Of a stretch of DNA of 64,000 nucleotides, positions 47,886-61,600 are shown one piece after another; within the stretch, counting starts at the first letter, position 1; every line of letters begins with the position of its first letter. Where the stretch lies: contig NC_079501.1 in NCBI RefSeq assembly GCF_030052815.1, positions 78,636,979 through 78,700,978 of the forward strand. The letters run 5' to 3'. The notes beneath the pieces are model-generated. The model had not been told where the DNA came from, did no database searches, and saw only the letters and a program-made list of their open reading frames with translations. The DNA is from Hevea brasiliensis (Eukaryota > Streptophyta > Magnoliopsida > Malpighiales > Euphorbiaceae). A program made the translations under genes and the position numbers.

Positions 47886-48373
47886 GGATAAATTTTAACA
47901 ACCATCCCTAAACTTATTTAGTTGTAACATTATAGTCCCTTAACTTAAAAATATAACATAAAACCCCATCAACTTTCACATTTTGCATAGTAAAATCTCT
48001 CTAACATCTAATTATCGATTTTTCAGTTAGACGCTAACCTAGACAGTTCCAGCATAGAGCTTAGTTAATATTTCTCTTTTCTCTATCAAGCCATGTGTAA
48101 ATTGAATCATTCTCCTTTCTATAGACAGAATAATTTTTTACATGTAGAGAGAATAATTTTATACTTTACATAAGAGAGGAGAGAGAAATATTGATAAAAT
48201 GCTATGTGAGAGCTATTCACATCAGTTTCTAACTAAAAAATTAATAATTAAATGCCAGAGAGATTTTACTATGCAAAATTTGAAAATTTAGGAGATTTTA
48301 TGTTACATTTTAAAGTTAAAGGACTGTAGTGTTACAACTATATAAGTTCAGATACAGTTGTTAAAATTTATCC
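47886..48373. mobile_element. Mutator-like snap-back MITE, copy 4 of 4
   Basis: 488 bp, GGATAAATTTTAACAACC ... GTTAAAATTTATCC, 60 bp from copy 3. The flanks are only partly alike (AATTGGAAA left, ACTGGAAAT right, offset by one), so the TSD has decayed. Confidence 0.82.
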
Positions 48374-48756
48374 ACTGGAAATGTGGGATATTTTATTACA
48401 GTGAGAGACAGCACACGATATGGTTATTGTTGATTGGTAGAGATCTGAGAAAATTATTATCCATCTAGCCACTCATCTTTCTTGTGCTTTGCAATTTCAT
48501 GTCCACATACTGTTTTTGTACATTTCACTTTTTTTCTTCTACTATTTTCTACCTTATTTTTAATAATATTCAGATTGAAAACTTTATGATTATAAAATAT
48601 GATTTCAATAAGCTAAAACTCATTCATCACAATTTTATTTTTTATTTATAAATTTAGGGATGACAATAAATAAGTTTTACAAAATCATTTTATTCAATAT
48701 TTTCAATACTTAAATTAATCTTAAATTTTATGAATTAATCTTAAATTTTATGACTA

Positions 48757-49046
48757 TGTACGGTTTTTAGGGGTTTCGAACCAAACTGACAGAATTTGTC
48801 CCGAATCGAATTTATTTTGATACTTTGATTCAGTTTTGATTCTTTATTAAAAACTGAATCAGAACCATACCGAAAACCAAATTTATACATATATTTTTTT
48901 ATGATTTTTTTAAATGCATTATATACTTTCAATATAATTATATATATTTATATATGTATATATAATTATAACCTAATATTATACTTCATTTCTCTATATT
49001 TTCTTAATAATTTTAGTTATAAATACATTAAATCACCTTGTAATTC

Positions 49047-49111
<65 letters not shown>

Positions 49112-49500
49112 TCAAAATTATATTTATATCTTATAGTTAAATATTACATAATAAATATTTAAAATATATATTATATGTTATATTATTATATTATATAATA
49201 TACTTAATCATAAATTATAAATGGACCTTATAGTTAAATATTATATAATTTAGAAATAACTAAAGATATATTATATATTAGTAACCTAATTTAAAACTTA
49301 AATGCAAATTAAGTATGACTTTTTAAGAAAATAATTACATAAAATTATTTCGAGAATCGAACCAAACCAAAACCAAAGAACTAAAAGTTGTAAGGAATTG
49401 GAAGAGAAACAGTGAAAAACCAAACTGAAATAGTACCAAAGTTTTGGTTCAATTATGATTTTCAAGCAAATCTCGAACCAAACTGAAACCACACACTCTA
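48757..49500. repeat. Possible MITE or repeat rich in GAACCAAACYGAA motifs
   Basis: GAACCAAACTGA occurs near both ends (48778 and 49486), with GAATCGAACCAAACCAAAACC at 49353 and AAACTGAATCAGAACCATACC at 48850. An (AT)n tract is in the middle. No clean TIR or TSD was found. Confidence 0.3.
49050..49107. repeat. (AT)n microsatellite
   Basis: About 29 uninterrupted TA units. Confidence 0.95.
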
Positions 49501-50472
49501 CTAAATTCAATTAAAATTTATGTTAAACTATTTAAATGCTTTCCAAATCATATCATTGTTATTTGACAAATACCCAAATTAATTTAAAAATATATTTAAA
49601 TTAATAATTTAAATAAAATACATTTTTATTATTAATTTATCTTTGAAAAATTAATAAAATATCTAAATTCTATTTATTTAAGATATAATATATAAAAAAT
49701 TTATAAATATTAATATAAAAATATATATTTTATATTTAATTAATTTTTATATAAACATATCTAAAAAATAGTATCTAACACGTAAAATTCAAATCTAATT
49801 TGAATTTAAGATAGATATTATTTTTCAAACTTAAAAATTAAATTTATTATTCAAAGTTATTTTAATAAAATTCAATCAAATTAAATGCCTAAACTTGCAC
49901 TACACATTGGCATCCCAATTTGGAATGTAAATATAGTTTATGTAGAGGTAGTTAGCCTAACAAGTAAAAACAAGATTATAATCAATTATTTTGAAATTTA
50001 ATATTAAATGATATATAATTTTATATCTTTACGAAATACAAATTGTATTTGTTTATATTAAAAATTTATTTATTAACACTTGAATTAAAATTATAAGTAA
50101 TTAAGAATTTAATCATTAATAAAATTTTATAGTATAATTTTGAAAATATAAAAATAAACATTAAATTATCTTATTAAAACTATATATATATATATTTCTC
50201 TCCAAATATAGAATGAAAATATTTTTTTAGGTCTCACATCATTTTTCATTCAATTTTTTTTCCTTCATCTTTCAAATGGGGAGAACGTAGAATATTTTGT
50301 TATTTTCTTTCTTTTTTTTTTTCATTTTTCACCTTTTCCAAACATACAAGAAACTTAATGGTATAAACTCATGAGCTACTCGAAAATAATTTGAAAAATA
50401 TTTGAGTAAATTAAATCAAGCTACTCAGTTAGATAAAACTCAACTTGATGAACTAGCGAGTTTTTATTTTAA

Positions 50473-50474
<2 letters not shown>

Positions 50475-50521
<47 letters not shown>
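50475..50521. repeat. (AT)n microsatellite
   Basis: About 23 uninterrupted TA units. Confidence 0.95.
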
Positions 50522-50530
<9 letters not shown>

Positions 50531-53139
50531 AAAGATATAGTTCATTAAATGGAGACATAATATATATATATATGAAGTGCAAATTTTCATATTACTATAA
50601 TTTTGTATTAAAAAAAATTAAGGTAAAATACTTATATAAAATGTAAAGCAATTATCTTGATTTGAAGGATTTGACTGTGTTAATAGCTAAAGTATTTAAT
50701 TTGGCCAATTGGCAGAAAGCACACTTAACTCGATGTTAATTTATCATTATTCAACTTAACAGTCTTTTTATGAGTCCAATTTAGAAACTATCAAACTTTG
50801 ATATTCTCATAAAAATGAAATTTATATTTTCTACTATTGCACTTCTACAAAAAAAAAATAAATAAAGCAAAACATCTAACAACTGCATGATAAAAAAAAA
50901 ATTCCTCATAATGAAGGATATAGTAAATTCTTCCAAAGTCGAAAATGCTAAATTCTCATAAAAGATGAGACAATAAATAATCCCAAAGAAGAACACAAAA
51001 CTTCGATCTATTAATAAAAATAAACTGAGGACAAGCACATATATGTTCTAAAAGGGTACAAATTTAAAGATTATTAAGAACAATATAGAAAATAAATATA
51101 AAAAAATGTAAAAAGGAAAAGAGAGACGTGTAACTACTGATGAGAATACTTAACAACGGCCACCACAAAAAGCTCACAAGGAAAAGAAGGAGAGAGAGGA
51201 GGGAGAGAAATTAGGGAAGGAGGCGACTAGGATTCTTTTTATTTCTTATATTATTATTTTAAATATATATCGAAAATTTTAAATTTATGTTTAACTAAAA
51301 TTATTAAAATATTTGCTGTCAAATGGTTGGTTAGTTTAGGTAGTAAGAAAAATTCATTCAATTTAAAAGATTTTCAGGTTTTTGAATGTTGTCAATAGCC
51401 TCTTAGTGTGATGGCATATATATGTCAAATTAACTCCATCCATATAATTATAAATATAGAGGGAGTGCTTCCAAATATGTGTTGATATATGTTGGTGTAA
51501 AAACTTAATAATCCACCTTGTATACCCATTTTGTAAATTAAAAAAAAAATTATTAAAAGATTTTACATAATTGGTTGAGTCAAGTCAAATAGAATATTTT
51601 GAGTATTCTATTAAATTAAATTTGAACTCCAAAAATAAATTTTAATTAAAGTCAAACTAAATTTTGCGTTTCAATTTTCTATATCAAATCGAGATGTTTT
51701 CACACGGCTCATTACATCTTTAATTATTCTTTTTTTTTTTTTCTGACATTTCTATTAAATTTTTATCTTACAACTTTATAAGGAAAAAAATAGAGAATTT
51801 TTATCAAGTTCTTGTACCATAAAAAAACAAAAAGAGTTAAATGTTTTCTTGACGCATTTTATTCTAGAAAATGTGGATGTCCAATCCACCGCTTTCTTCT
51901 CACTATCTAATAGAGGAACGGAAACTTAATTTCATATGGTAACGTAATCCGTAAGTTCTCCCCAATTTGATCAACAACGATATAAGATGTTGATGTGAAA
52001 ATATTTTTAAATATTGGATTCTATAAAATTCTAATAAAATAAATTTAAGTAGCATATAATGCAATTTGAATTAATTTTAATTATATGTTTTGAATATTTA
52101 TTATTCAAATTCATATATAAAAAATTAATTAAATATAAAAGAATTTAATATACTATTGTTTATATTTTTAAATATTATATTTTAAATAAATAAAATTTAA
52201 ATATGTTATAATATTATTAAAATTTTAAAATATAGATTATTAATAATATAAATTTTTAATTAAGATATTAAAACTGAGTATGATTTAGATTATGATAATT
52301 GGATTTGGGATGGCTAGAAATAATATAACATAAATTATAATTAGATTTAAAATTAATTTGGATAATAAATTATTAATTAAATTTGAATGGAGAGATTTTT
52401 ACATGCCATCTCTAAACGTAGATCTTTCTTATAGTTAAGGAAAAATTGTATGATTCAGGATGGGTCAGTTTTAATGTTTATATTAAATTATGAAATATAA
52501 TATAAGAAATAATAAAAAAAACAGCAAAATTATGTTGGAAGCACCTTTCAGCCAAAATAGAAAATAGGATAGCATTAGTACCTAATTTTTATTCTTTATT
52601 CCATGATTAATTAAATTTCACATTTTTAGCGTTTGCAAAGTGGTCACTATTCTAGTATTCTTCCAACATCAATTTGACCTACCTCACCCCACCATTCAAA
52701 GTTATAACTTTAATATAAGAAATTTAATATATTATATTTTCTATCTTTTTTTAATTAAGGGGTTAAAGTTTATATTTGATTGAAATGGAGAATCAAATTC
52801 GATATGATAAACGTAAGGAGAATTTAAAAGAATTAATAATGATTCTTATTTTTTTCAGCATAAATTGATTCTAATATTTTCAAATAGATTAATACTGTGA
52901 TTATTAAATACTGATTTCATGCAATTAAATTATACGACAATAAAAAAAAATGTGATTTTTTTTAGAGATTAGGAGAGTGAAAACTCAAAATTGAATCTAT
53001 CAATTGAGTGATATACTTTCAGTTGCTAGACTCAGTTAGATTAGAAAATTCATTATCTTTTAATAATTTATTATCTTTCAACGACATTTTTTTTCTCTTA
53101 ATTATGGATGTTCCATTAAAATTTCGGCAAAAGTACTTA

Positions 53140-54788
53140 GGTTACGCTTGCATTCCTTTGCTGGCATTCTTCCTTCCTTTCTCTTGGTGGTTGGCAATGG
53201 TGGTTCCTTGAGTGTTCTTTTGCTGCCAACGTTGGATAATTGAGATGGGTTTTGTGATATTTTGATTTGAATGAGAGTTGGGTGAGAAAGTAGGGGATTT
53301 TTGTGTGGCAATTGAGAGAAAATTGTGAGATTGGGAGAGTGAGAGAGGGAGATCGATTGAAGGAGTGAGAGAGATGTCGTGAGATTGAGAGGGAGAGAGA
53401 GAGGCCGATTGGGAGAGTGAGAAAGTGTGTGTGGGGTGTTTTAGTGATTTGGGTCTGTGTGTGTTTTGGGTTTGAATGGGAGAGAGAACTAGTGGGCCTA
53501 TTATGGGTGAGCGAAATGTGAGACTAATCCATTAGACTTGGGTTAAAAGAGTTAATATTGGCTTCATTTTATTTGAGAGTTAATGAGTCTAATATGTCTA
53601 GTTAGTGAGATTGTGAGATGGGTTCATTATATTTGGAGAGCTAATGGGCTTGTAAGAACGAGAGCTCAAAGATTAAGCCCATTTGATAAAAAAGCTAATG
53701 GTCTATTATGTTTGGGTAAGAATATTGTGAGAACGGGTTTATTAATAAGGGTTAAAGAGTTGATGGGTCCATTGTAATTGGTTGAGTGAAAAATGTGATA
53801 TTAGGTCCATTTGGATGAGAGAAAAATAATTATGAGTGTGTTTCTAAAATTAAAATATCACATTATTTTAATTTTTAAGGTCTATGTGGGTTGAGAGGAA
53901 AATTGATCTATTTGTTGTGAGACAAAAAAAAAAAAAAAGAAAATGATGAATGTGTATATAGGATAAAAATGAAGAAAAATCAAATAAAGAGCTGAGAGAA
54001 AAATGTGAGCTTAGTTTTATGAAAAATTCAAATCCAATTTTATTAAATAAATTTTGGTTAGCACATCATTAGTTAATTTTTTATTTAATAAAATTAAAAT
54101 ATTTTCCTATTTAATTTTGATGGGTAAAACTTTGGATCTATTATTATTGCCAATTTTTATTCAATGGAATAAATCCTTTAAGAATTTCTCTCTGGAAGCA
54201 AGTCGACAAGAGCTACACAGAAGTTATAGAATTTCAAGTCCAGTTCAAGTTAGACAGTCGAGTGACCACTAAAATGATATTTAAGGATTTCTCTACATGT
54301 GTACAACCTAAATTCTCAAGCTATACACATGGGGACATATGTTTACACTGCAAACTAATTTTAATATTTTTGGGTCTTAGTTAATTAATGGGTCTGAGAT
54401 ACTAAATTAAATTGGCTATTTAATGTGGCATGGCCCATAGCTTAAGCTGACAGAAGACCAATGGTCAGTGAGTATTAATTATTTAGAGTTAGACCAATTA
54501 AATAATTACCTATACAAATGGGTGCTATTTATTAGCATTTACATATGTCTAACGTCTCAAAAATATCTATTGGAGATAATGGGTAGATAGTGGATGGAGT
54601 GGGCATAAAAAATGGTGTAGTGGTGTAGTGGTATTAGTGTGTGGTTATGGGTGATTATGGATGGTTACAAAAAGTGACAAATGGGAAGAAAAATAGGCAA
54701 CCAGTGGATGGTTTTTTCGTAGCAAGACTTGGTCACCAAGTAGCTCTCCTAATAAATAGACATATTGGGCTTCATTTCACACACATCA
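53140..54788 (+). repeat. Tat-like LTR fragment, second copy
   Basis: Colinear with 24366-25032 plus 30741-31710 and continuous where that copy carries the 5.7-kb insertion (TTAGG at 53801-53805). It is cut on the right at CACACATCA by the chromovirus LTR starting at 54789. The same site reads CACGCACATCAATAGCC in the other copy (about 31700). The left limit is where homology begins. No coding content. Confidence 0.88.
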
Positions 54789-57700
54789 TGTAACACCCCT
54801 ATTTGCATAGCCTGGTATCTTTCACTGTTCCGGTGATCGGTGTCGGTCCGAACAATTAAGGAAATTAGAACCACACTTAAGACAACTAGAGAAGCTATAA
54901 ACACAAATAATTAGTAATGTCCAATTAGTTAAGTATAAATAAGAAAAATAGAACATAAGAAGTTAAACGAGCCGAGAGTCACAGCGATGGGTGACCTTCT
55001 CGGGAACGACTGCGAAGCCATTTTAAACTCAAATTTCGAACCGTAAAAAGTGACGCTGCGGTCCTTAGGACCCTTATAAACACAGTGGAAAAGAGAAAAT
55101 CATGAAAAAGATCTGTTAAGCCAGTCAAATAATTAGGTCAGGGAGTCGGAAGAAATATAGAATTAATTGCAAACCGGGATGAACCGGCGAGGGGCAATTT
55201 GGTAAATTGACCCCGAGAGCTGACTCCTGACCTAACTGTCAAATAAAATCGGAGAAAAGAAAATTTTGGAATCAAAAATTAAATTAAAGAACTAATAGAA
55301 AAAAAAAAGAAAAAAGAAGGAAAATGAAAAAGGTGTAGGGAAATGACATCATGCATGACATCATGCATTATGCCATAAATCCCATAATTAATAATTTGAT
55401 TAAATGGATTTTTGGATCTTCCATAAGACAAAAGACATAAAGAAATAAAAGAAAAAAAAAAAACACAAAAGTCTTCTTCAAAAACGTCACTCTCCCTCTC
55501 CCACACCAAAACCTCCATTAAAGCTCAATTTTGAGCTTGCATATTATAAGATTTCACCATAGAAAAGTAAGCCACCATAGTTAAAGCTTGTCTACGCAAC
55601 TTGAGAAGAAGATTGGTCATCAAAGAAAGAAGAAAAGAAGAAAGAAAATTGGAGAAAAGGGGAGTTAGAAGTTGCTACACAAAGGTTAGTGATTTAAGTA
55701 GCAAATGAGTTTATTACTTGTGTTTATAACTTAGTTAACTTAGAAAAATGCTGAAAATGAAATAAAAATTTGTTGAGGGACCATGAATGATTTTCAGCCA
55801 GCATGTATATGGGAGTATATTTGCATGGTTTGATGGATTTAATTGGGTATATAAACCTTAGTTAGTTGAATGACTATGGTTAGAGGCATGAAATCAAGTA
55901 AATGCATGAGGTTAGTGAATTAGGGTTTGGACATTAGGGTTTAGAGACCAAAAATTTGAAAAACTTGTAAATGGTGTCTTTGACCTAATGTGAAGTGAAA
56001 AATGGTCATTTGTGACCAAATGAGGTGTGTCAGAAGTGTTGGAATTAAAAGCCAATTCGGATTGGATAAGGTCATGTGCTGGCAGCATGACCAAAATTTC
56101 CTTTGAGAGACCAAAAATGAAATTTTACAAGTCCAATGGATATGGGACCAATTGGGGATGAAAATAGGTACTAAATTACACAATTTTCATTTAGGAAGCC
56201 TGCCCAAAAAGTGACTAAAACCTAGTGAACAAAGTGACCGAAGTTGAGAAATTGCAGGCTGCCCTGCACAACCTGATGAAATGAATAGTATTTGTTCATT
56301 TGGTCATAACTCGAGCTAGGCAGGTCAAAATGACCTGAAATTTTACCAGTGGTTAGATGAGATATATACCTAAAACTTTCATGAAGAACACCAACCCAAA
56401 TTATGCCATTAACCCAATCAAATTACTGAGCCAAGTTGGGACACTGAATCTGCAGACTGCAGATTTGCCATTTGAACAGTAATGTTTCAATGGCTATAAC
56501 TCTCTCTAGAAAACTCCGATTTAGGCGATTCTTGAACTGATGGAAACCTAAGACATAGTAAAATATTTCATGAATAAAATTAGACCAAATTATGGACTTA
56601 ACTTGATCAAATTACTGAACGAAGTTGGATCAACAAATCTACAGAACCAAAATTCTGCAGCATGAACAGTAAACGTAATTTGCTTATAACTTGAGCTACA
56701 AAACTCCAATTGGAGTGCTTCAAAAAGGAGAATAAACTTAAGACAATAAGGAACATTTTCTATGAAGAAAGTTTTGCCAAATTCCAACAGTAAACTGACC
56801 AATGAAACAGTATAATTAGGGACACCAAAACTGAAAATTTGGCCATTTTACCTAAAAGACCTAAGTTTTGAGACAATGACCAAAACCAACAAGTTTAGTG
56901 ACCAAAATGTGGTATGTGGGTGAAGTTGGAGTTCCCATACCTATTGAGCTTTAGAAAGTCAACAATTTCACTTGAATAGTATAGTGAATAGTAACCAAAA
57001 ACACAAAATTTCGAGAACGTCGAATTTAGCACGTTAGAGCTAGGTAAAAGTGAAGTTAAATTTATTTTTGGATTTATGCCAAGTTATGGTACTAAAACAT
57101 TGTAAAATTGTGTTTTTCAGTTGAAAAGAATACCGGGAAGGAACCCAAGGAACCGAGTCGAGGCAAAGAGGCGACTCGCTTGAGGTTTGTGCACAACATT
57201 ACTATGCTTTAAAATTCATTGATAAAGTGAATGAAATATGTATTTTACATTTGCTTTGAATTGTTGAAAATTTATTTGTGACATTAGTTATGATGTTTTG
57301 AATTAAATTGTTGCAAGTTATTGTGTATATTTGAACTGACAATGTTTAGCAAATTGTTAAGATAAGTTTTGAAACCACAGTGTCATGACCATATATTTGA
57401 ACACCTCACTAACACGACTAGTGGGGGTAATTAGTTTCGAATTTTGATTCCTTCTCTGGAGAAGTGTTGAGGTGTGCCAGTAGAAGAGGATGTGAATGGA
57501 TATCCATATATTTGAGCTAGCTAGCCTTATGATGTGATTTCTCTTTAGCCTCTGGCTATTGAGATTCTATTTGTTTCGAATGGCATGATCTAACTATGGG
57601 TTTTATGAAATGTGTTTTGATACTTTGAAATAAACTTGGTTTGCATTAAAATCTCATAATTCATGTTTTGTGTTTAATGCTCATGTTTAGTCAAATTTTT

Positions 57701-58509
57701 GAATAAATGTGATTTATATTTTGCATAAAGATTATTTTAGTATGTTGTGCACCACTGAGTCCTAGTACTCAGTGATAGCTTTTATTGCTGTCGCAGATAC
57801 AGAGACTAGAGGAGCAGCAGACTGAGCTGCTAAGGATTAAAGATCATTCAGCTTGAAGTTATCGGGTATAATTTATACCCTAATTGTGAATATTTCTTTT
57901 GATGTATGCATTGCATATAAATGTATGGACATGTAAATGGGTCTTGAGCAGCTTGTACAAAATTTGTATGAAGTTTGTAATAAAGTTTAGTTTGTATTTC
58001 TTTTGATGTAAATTCTGTATGAATGTTTTAAACTGTTTTGTCTCTAATGAAATATGAGTACAACTATTTTATTTAATTTAAATGAAATGTATTGCTAGTA
58101 TTCTGAGGATTATTGGATTTTGAACTTGAGAAATTGATTGAAATGATTGTGGAATTGTTGAAATTGATTGAGTTTGATTGTGAAATTGAAGTAGTGGTTG
58201 AGAAAAATTTTTAGAAGTGCTTTTTTACAGGTATTTGAGGAACTATTTTCTTAAAATACAGACAGAATTCTGTCAAAATTTTTATAAATTTTGAGGAAAA
58301 ATAAAATGGGCCAAAAGTTTTAACTAGTTTTTAACTTCAATTAAATGTTTTAAATACTTATTAGAAATGCTCACCACTTATCAAAAATAAGAAAATTGTT
58401 TTAAAATCCCTTGTAGGGTACTTAATGAGTTATCGGTAGGTGAAGTTCGGTAGTTCATTAGGTATTCTACGGAATCATGTTATACCTTATAGAGGGGTAA
58501 GGTGTGACA
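54789..58509 (+). repeat. 5' LTR, 3721 bp
   Basis: TGTAACACCCC ... AAGGTGTGACA. Its first 589 bp recur at 63412-64000 with few differences. The downstream part resembles the LTR pieces at 1-698 and 1841-2690. It carries TGACATCATGCA in tandem at about 55345-55369. No ORF worth reporting. Confidence 0.93.
55345..55372 (+). promoter_or_regulatory. Tandem TGACATCATGCA motif in the LTR
   Basis: TGACATCATGCA occurs twice in a row, each resembling a bZIP-type TGACNTCA site and a GCATGC-like palindrome. Also present in the 3' LTR at about 63966-63990. It could be an enhancer in U3; this is inference from motif form only. Confidence 0.35.
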
Positions 58510-58517
58510 TGTTTTAG

Positions 58518-58529
58518 TGGTATCAGAGC
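58518..58529 (+). other. Primer-binding site, initiator tRNA-Met
   Basis: TGGTATCAGAGC, exact match to the common plant iMet PBS, 8 nt after the LTR. Confidence 0.95.
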
Positions 58530-58696
58530 AAAATTTTTGAAGTATATGTTAACTTGAGAATTTGTGTCTTTCTTGTTAAGTACAACTGCTCAATGTCCAT
58601 ATTTGTTACATACAGTGCATTACATCATAAATATGAACTAACAGAGGGAAATCTCCTTGTGTTACTTGTTCAGGAGATACCCTACTTCAGATTGAA

Positions 58697-61600
58697 ATGG
58701 AAGAAGGGGATCACTCAGTTGAGCAGTCTGTTGAAGCTGAGGCACAAGGGGAAGCCCCAGCTTTACCGAATGTCAGTGGGTTAGTAGCGCCAGTCCCACA
58801 AATGTCGCAGTTCCCTGCACAGTTTGCACAGCAGATGGCGGCAATGTTTCAACAAATGGCTGGGGGTATGCCTGTTCAAGCTCCACCCCAACCACCTGTG
58901 GCACAACCACTGCCTCCAGCCAGACAGTATGACAAGTTATTGAAGTATGGGGCTGCAGAATTTAAGGGTATAGTGGACCCTTTAGAGGCAGAGCAATGGC
59001 TTGAAAGAATGGACAGAGTATTTAAGAAGCTGCACTGCCAAGATGAACTAAAGTTTGAGTATTCCGTGTCGCTACTGCAAGGGGATGCGTATGATTGGTG
59101 GAAGACCATCCCCCACAGCTTGGCTGAACCATCAGTGCTGACCTGGGATGACTTCATCAGAGAGTTCAGACAGAAATACATCCCAGATGCATATGTTGAT
59201 CAGAAGTTACAAGAGTTTCTGAGTCTAAAACAAGGCAACAGAACAGTAGCAGAGTATGAGAGGGAGTTCTCCCGCTTAAGTCATTATGCTGGGAGTCTCC
59301 TTACTACCAGCAAGGCAAGATGCAAGAGATTTGAGACGGGTTTGAAGCCTAGCATAAGGATGCAAGTTGTGGGATTTTGACACAGCAATTTCTCAGAGCT
59401 CATGTCTCAAGCACTTGAGCTGGAGAGAATTGAATTAGAAGCAGCCCCAGTGAAAGAAAAATCAGAGAAAGCTGAGAAATCAGAAAAAGACAAGGGGGAA
59501 AAGTCAGTAGAACTGAGTTCTGGTGGTACCTCTGGAAAGAAAAAGAAGTTTAGTGGACCCAACAGGGGTCGAGGTGGAAGATTTGGTGGGGGCCGATTCT
59601 CTGGACAGAGACCCCCTAGGTCTGGTCAGTAGTCAAGCAAGGGTTCACATTCTGCCCTCCCCTGTGAGACTTGTGGCAAGATTCATGGGGGGGAGTGTTA
59701 TTGGGCCACTGGAGCCTGCTTTAACTGCGGAGGCAAGGGTCATTTAGCAAGAGACTGTACTAGTGCCCTATCTCCGAGATATGGTCCAGCTCCTACTACT
59801 GCCGAGGGATCTATTCAGAGTCCTGCTCCTAGAGGCTCACAGTCTATTGGTAGAGGAAGAGGCAGAGGTAGAGGCACTACTTCAGGCAGTCAGGGCACAG
59901 TTGGTCAGTCGGCACAAGGGAGTGCTTCAGTCAGGGTTTATTCAATGAGACAACGAGAAGAGGCTGAGACTTTCAATGTAGTGGCTGGTATATTTTCTAT
60001 CTCTGATCAAGAAGTATTTGTATTGTTTGATCCGGATTGAACCCATTCATATGTTAGTGCTAGTATAGTCAGTTCATTTGCTATTCCATGTGTGCAAATG
60101 GGTTTTAAAGTGCTAGTAACTAGTCCATTAGGACAAGAGGTCCGGGTCAACAGAATTTATAGGGACTGTCCTTTGGTGATCCAAGGACATGTTTTCCTAT
60201 CAGACTTGATTCAAACGCCCTTCAGAGAGTATGATATTATCTTGGGCATGGATTGGTTAGCCAGGCATCACGCTATGATTGACTGTAGACTGAAGACAGT
60301 TACTTTTGGTCTCCCTTTGTACAGTGATGTGGTAATACATGGAGAAAGGCATTTACTGCCATCAAACATCATTTCGGCTGCACTAGCCAGAAGGATTATC
60401 AGAAAGGGGTGTGAAGCATACTTGGCACATGTGATAGACACCCAAGTGGGGAGTCCAGCACTAAAGGACATCCCTACTGTATGTGACTTTCCGGATGTGT
60501 TTCTTGATGAATTGCCAGGATTACCTCCAGAAAGAGAGGTGCAGTTTAAAATTGATGTTATGCCTGGTGTGGACCCAATCTCCATAACACCATATAGAAT
60601 GGCACCTGCAGAATTGAAAGAGTTGAAAGTGGAGTTGCAAGAATTGCTTGACAAGGGCTTTATCCGCCCTAGTGTGTCACCTTGGGGAGCGCCAGTGTTG
60701 TTTGTAAAGAAGAAGGATGGCACTCTCCGTTTGTGTATTGATTATCGGCAGTTGAATAAGGTGACGATAAAGAATAGATATCCATTACCCTGCATTGATG
60801 ACTTGTTTGATCAGTTGAAAGGTGCAGCTGTGTTCTCCAAAATTGACCTGAGATCAGGTTATTATCAGTTAAAAGTACAAGAGCAAATTATTCCTAAAAC
60901 TGCCTTTAGAACCCGTTATGGCCATTATGAGTTCTTGGTCATGCCATTCGAGTTAACTAATGCTCTGACTACTTTTATGGATCTGATGAACATTATCTTC
61001 AGACCATACCTCGACCAGTTTGTTGTGGTATTCATAGATGATATATTGGTCTATTCGAGGAATGCAGAAGAGCATGATAGACATCTGCGGATTGTACTGC
61101 AGACTTTGAGGGAGAAACAGCTATATGCCAAATTGTCGAAGTGTGAATTTTGGCTGAAGGAAATATCTTTCTTAGGGCATGTAGTATCAGAAGAGGGCAT
61201 CAAGGTAGATCCAAGTAAGATTGAAGCTGTCCTTAATTGGAGGCCACCCAGAAATGTCACAGAGATTCGCAGTTTTCTGGGTTTAGCTGGATACTACCGT
61301 AGATTTGTGAAGGGATTCTCCATGTTGGCATCTCCATTGACTAAGCTGCTTAGAAAAGATGTGAAATTTCAGTGGACTGATAAATGCCAACAGAGTTTTG
61401 ATGAATTGAAGAAATGTTTGACTGAAGCTCCAGTCCTGACTTTACCTACTCCGGGTAAAGAATACACAGTTTATAGTGATGCTTCTCACAATGGGTTAGG
61501 CTGTGTATTGATGCAAGATCGAAATGTCATTGCCTATGCATCACGCCAACTAAAACTGCATGAGAGGAATTATCCGACACATGATTTGGAGCTTGCAGCT

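Larger units (their letters stand above)
48374..53139. other. AT-rich intergenic DNA, no gene seen
   Basis: About 4.8 kb with no ORF that shows family features. Contains (AT)n tracts (49050-49107 and 50475-50521), a possible MITE at 48757-49500 and a purine-rich patch at 51120-51230. Nothing else I can name. Confidence 0.65.

Noticed and set aside
707..58529. tRNA-Met-like sequences at the PBS sites
   Set aside because: Only 12 nt complementary to the tRNA 3' end. No cloverleaf; these are primer-binding sites.
60268..60723. 151-codon minus-strand ORF
   Set aside because: Shadow of the protease-RT frame on the plus strand.
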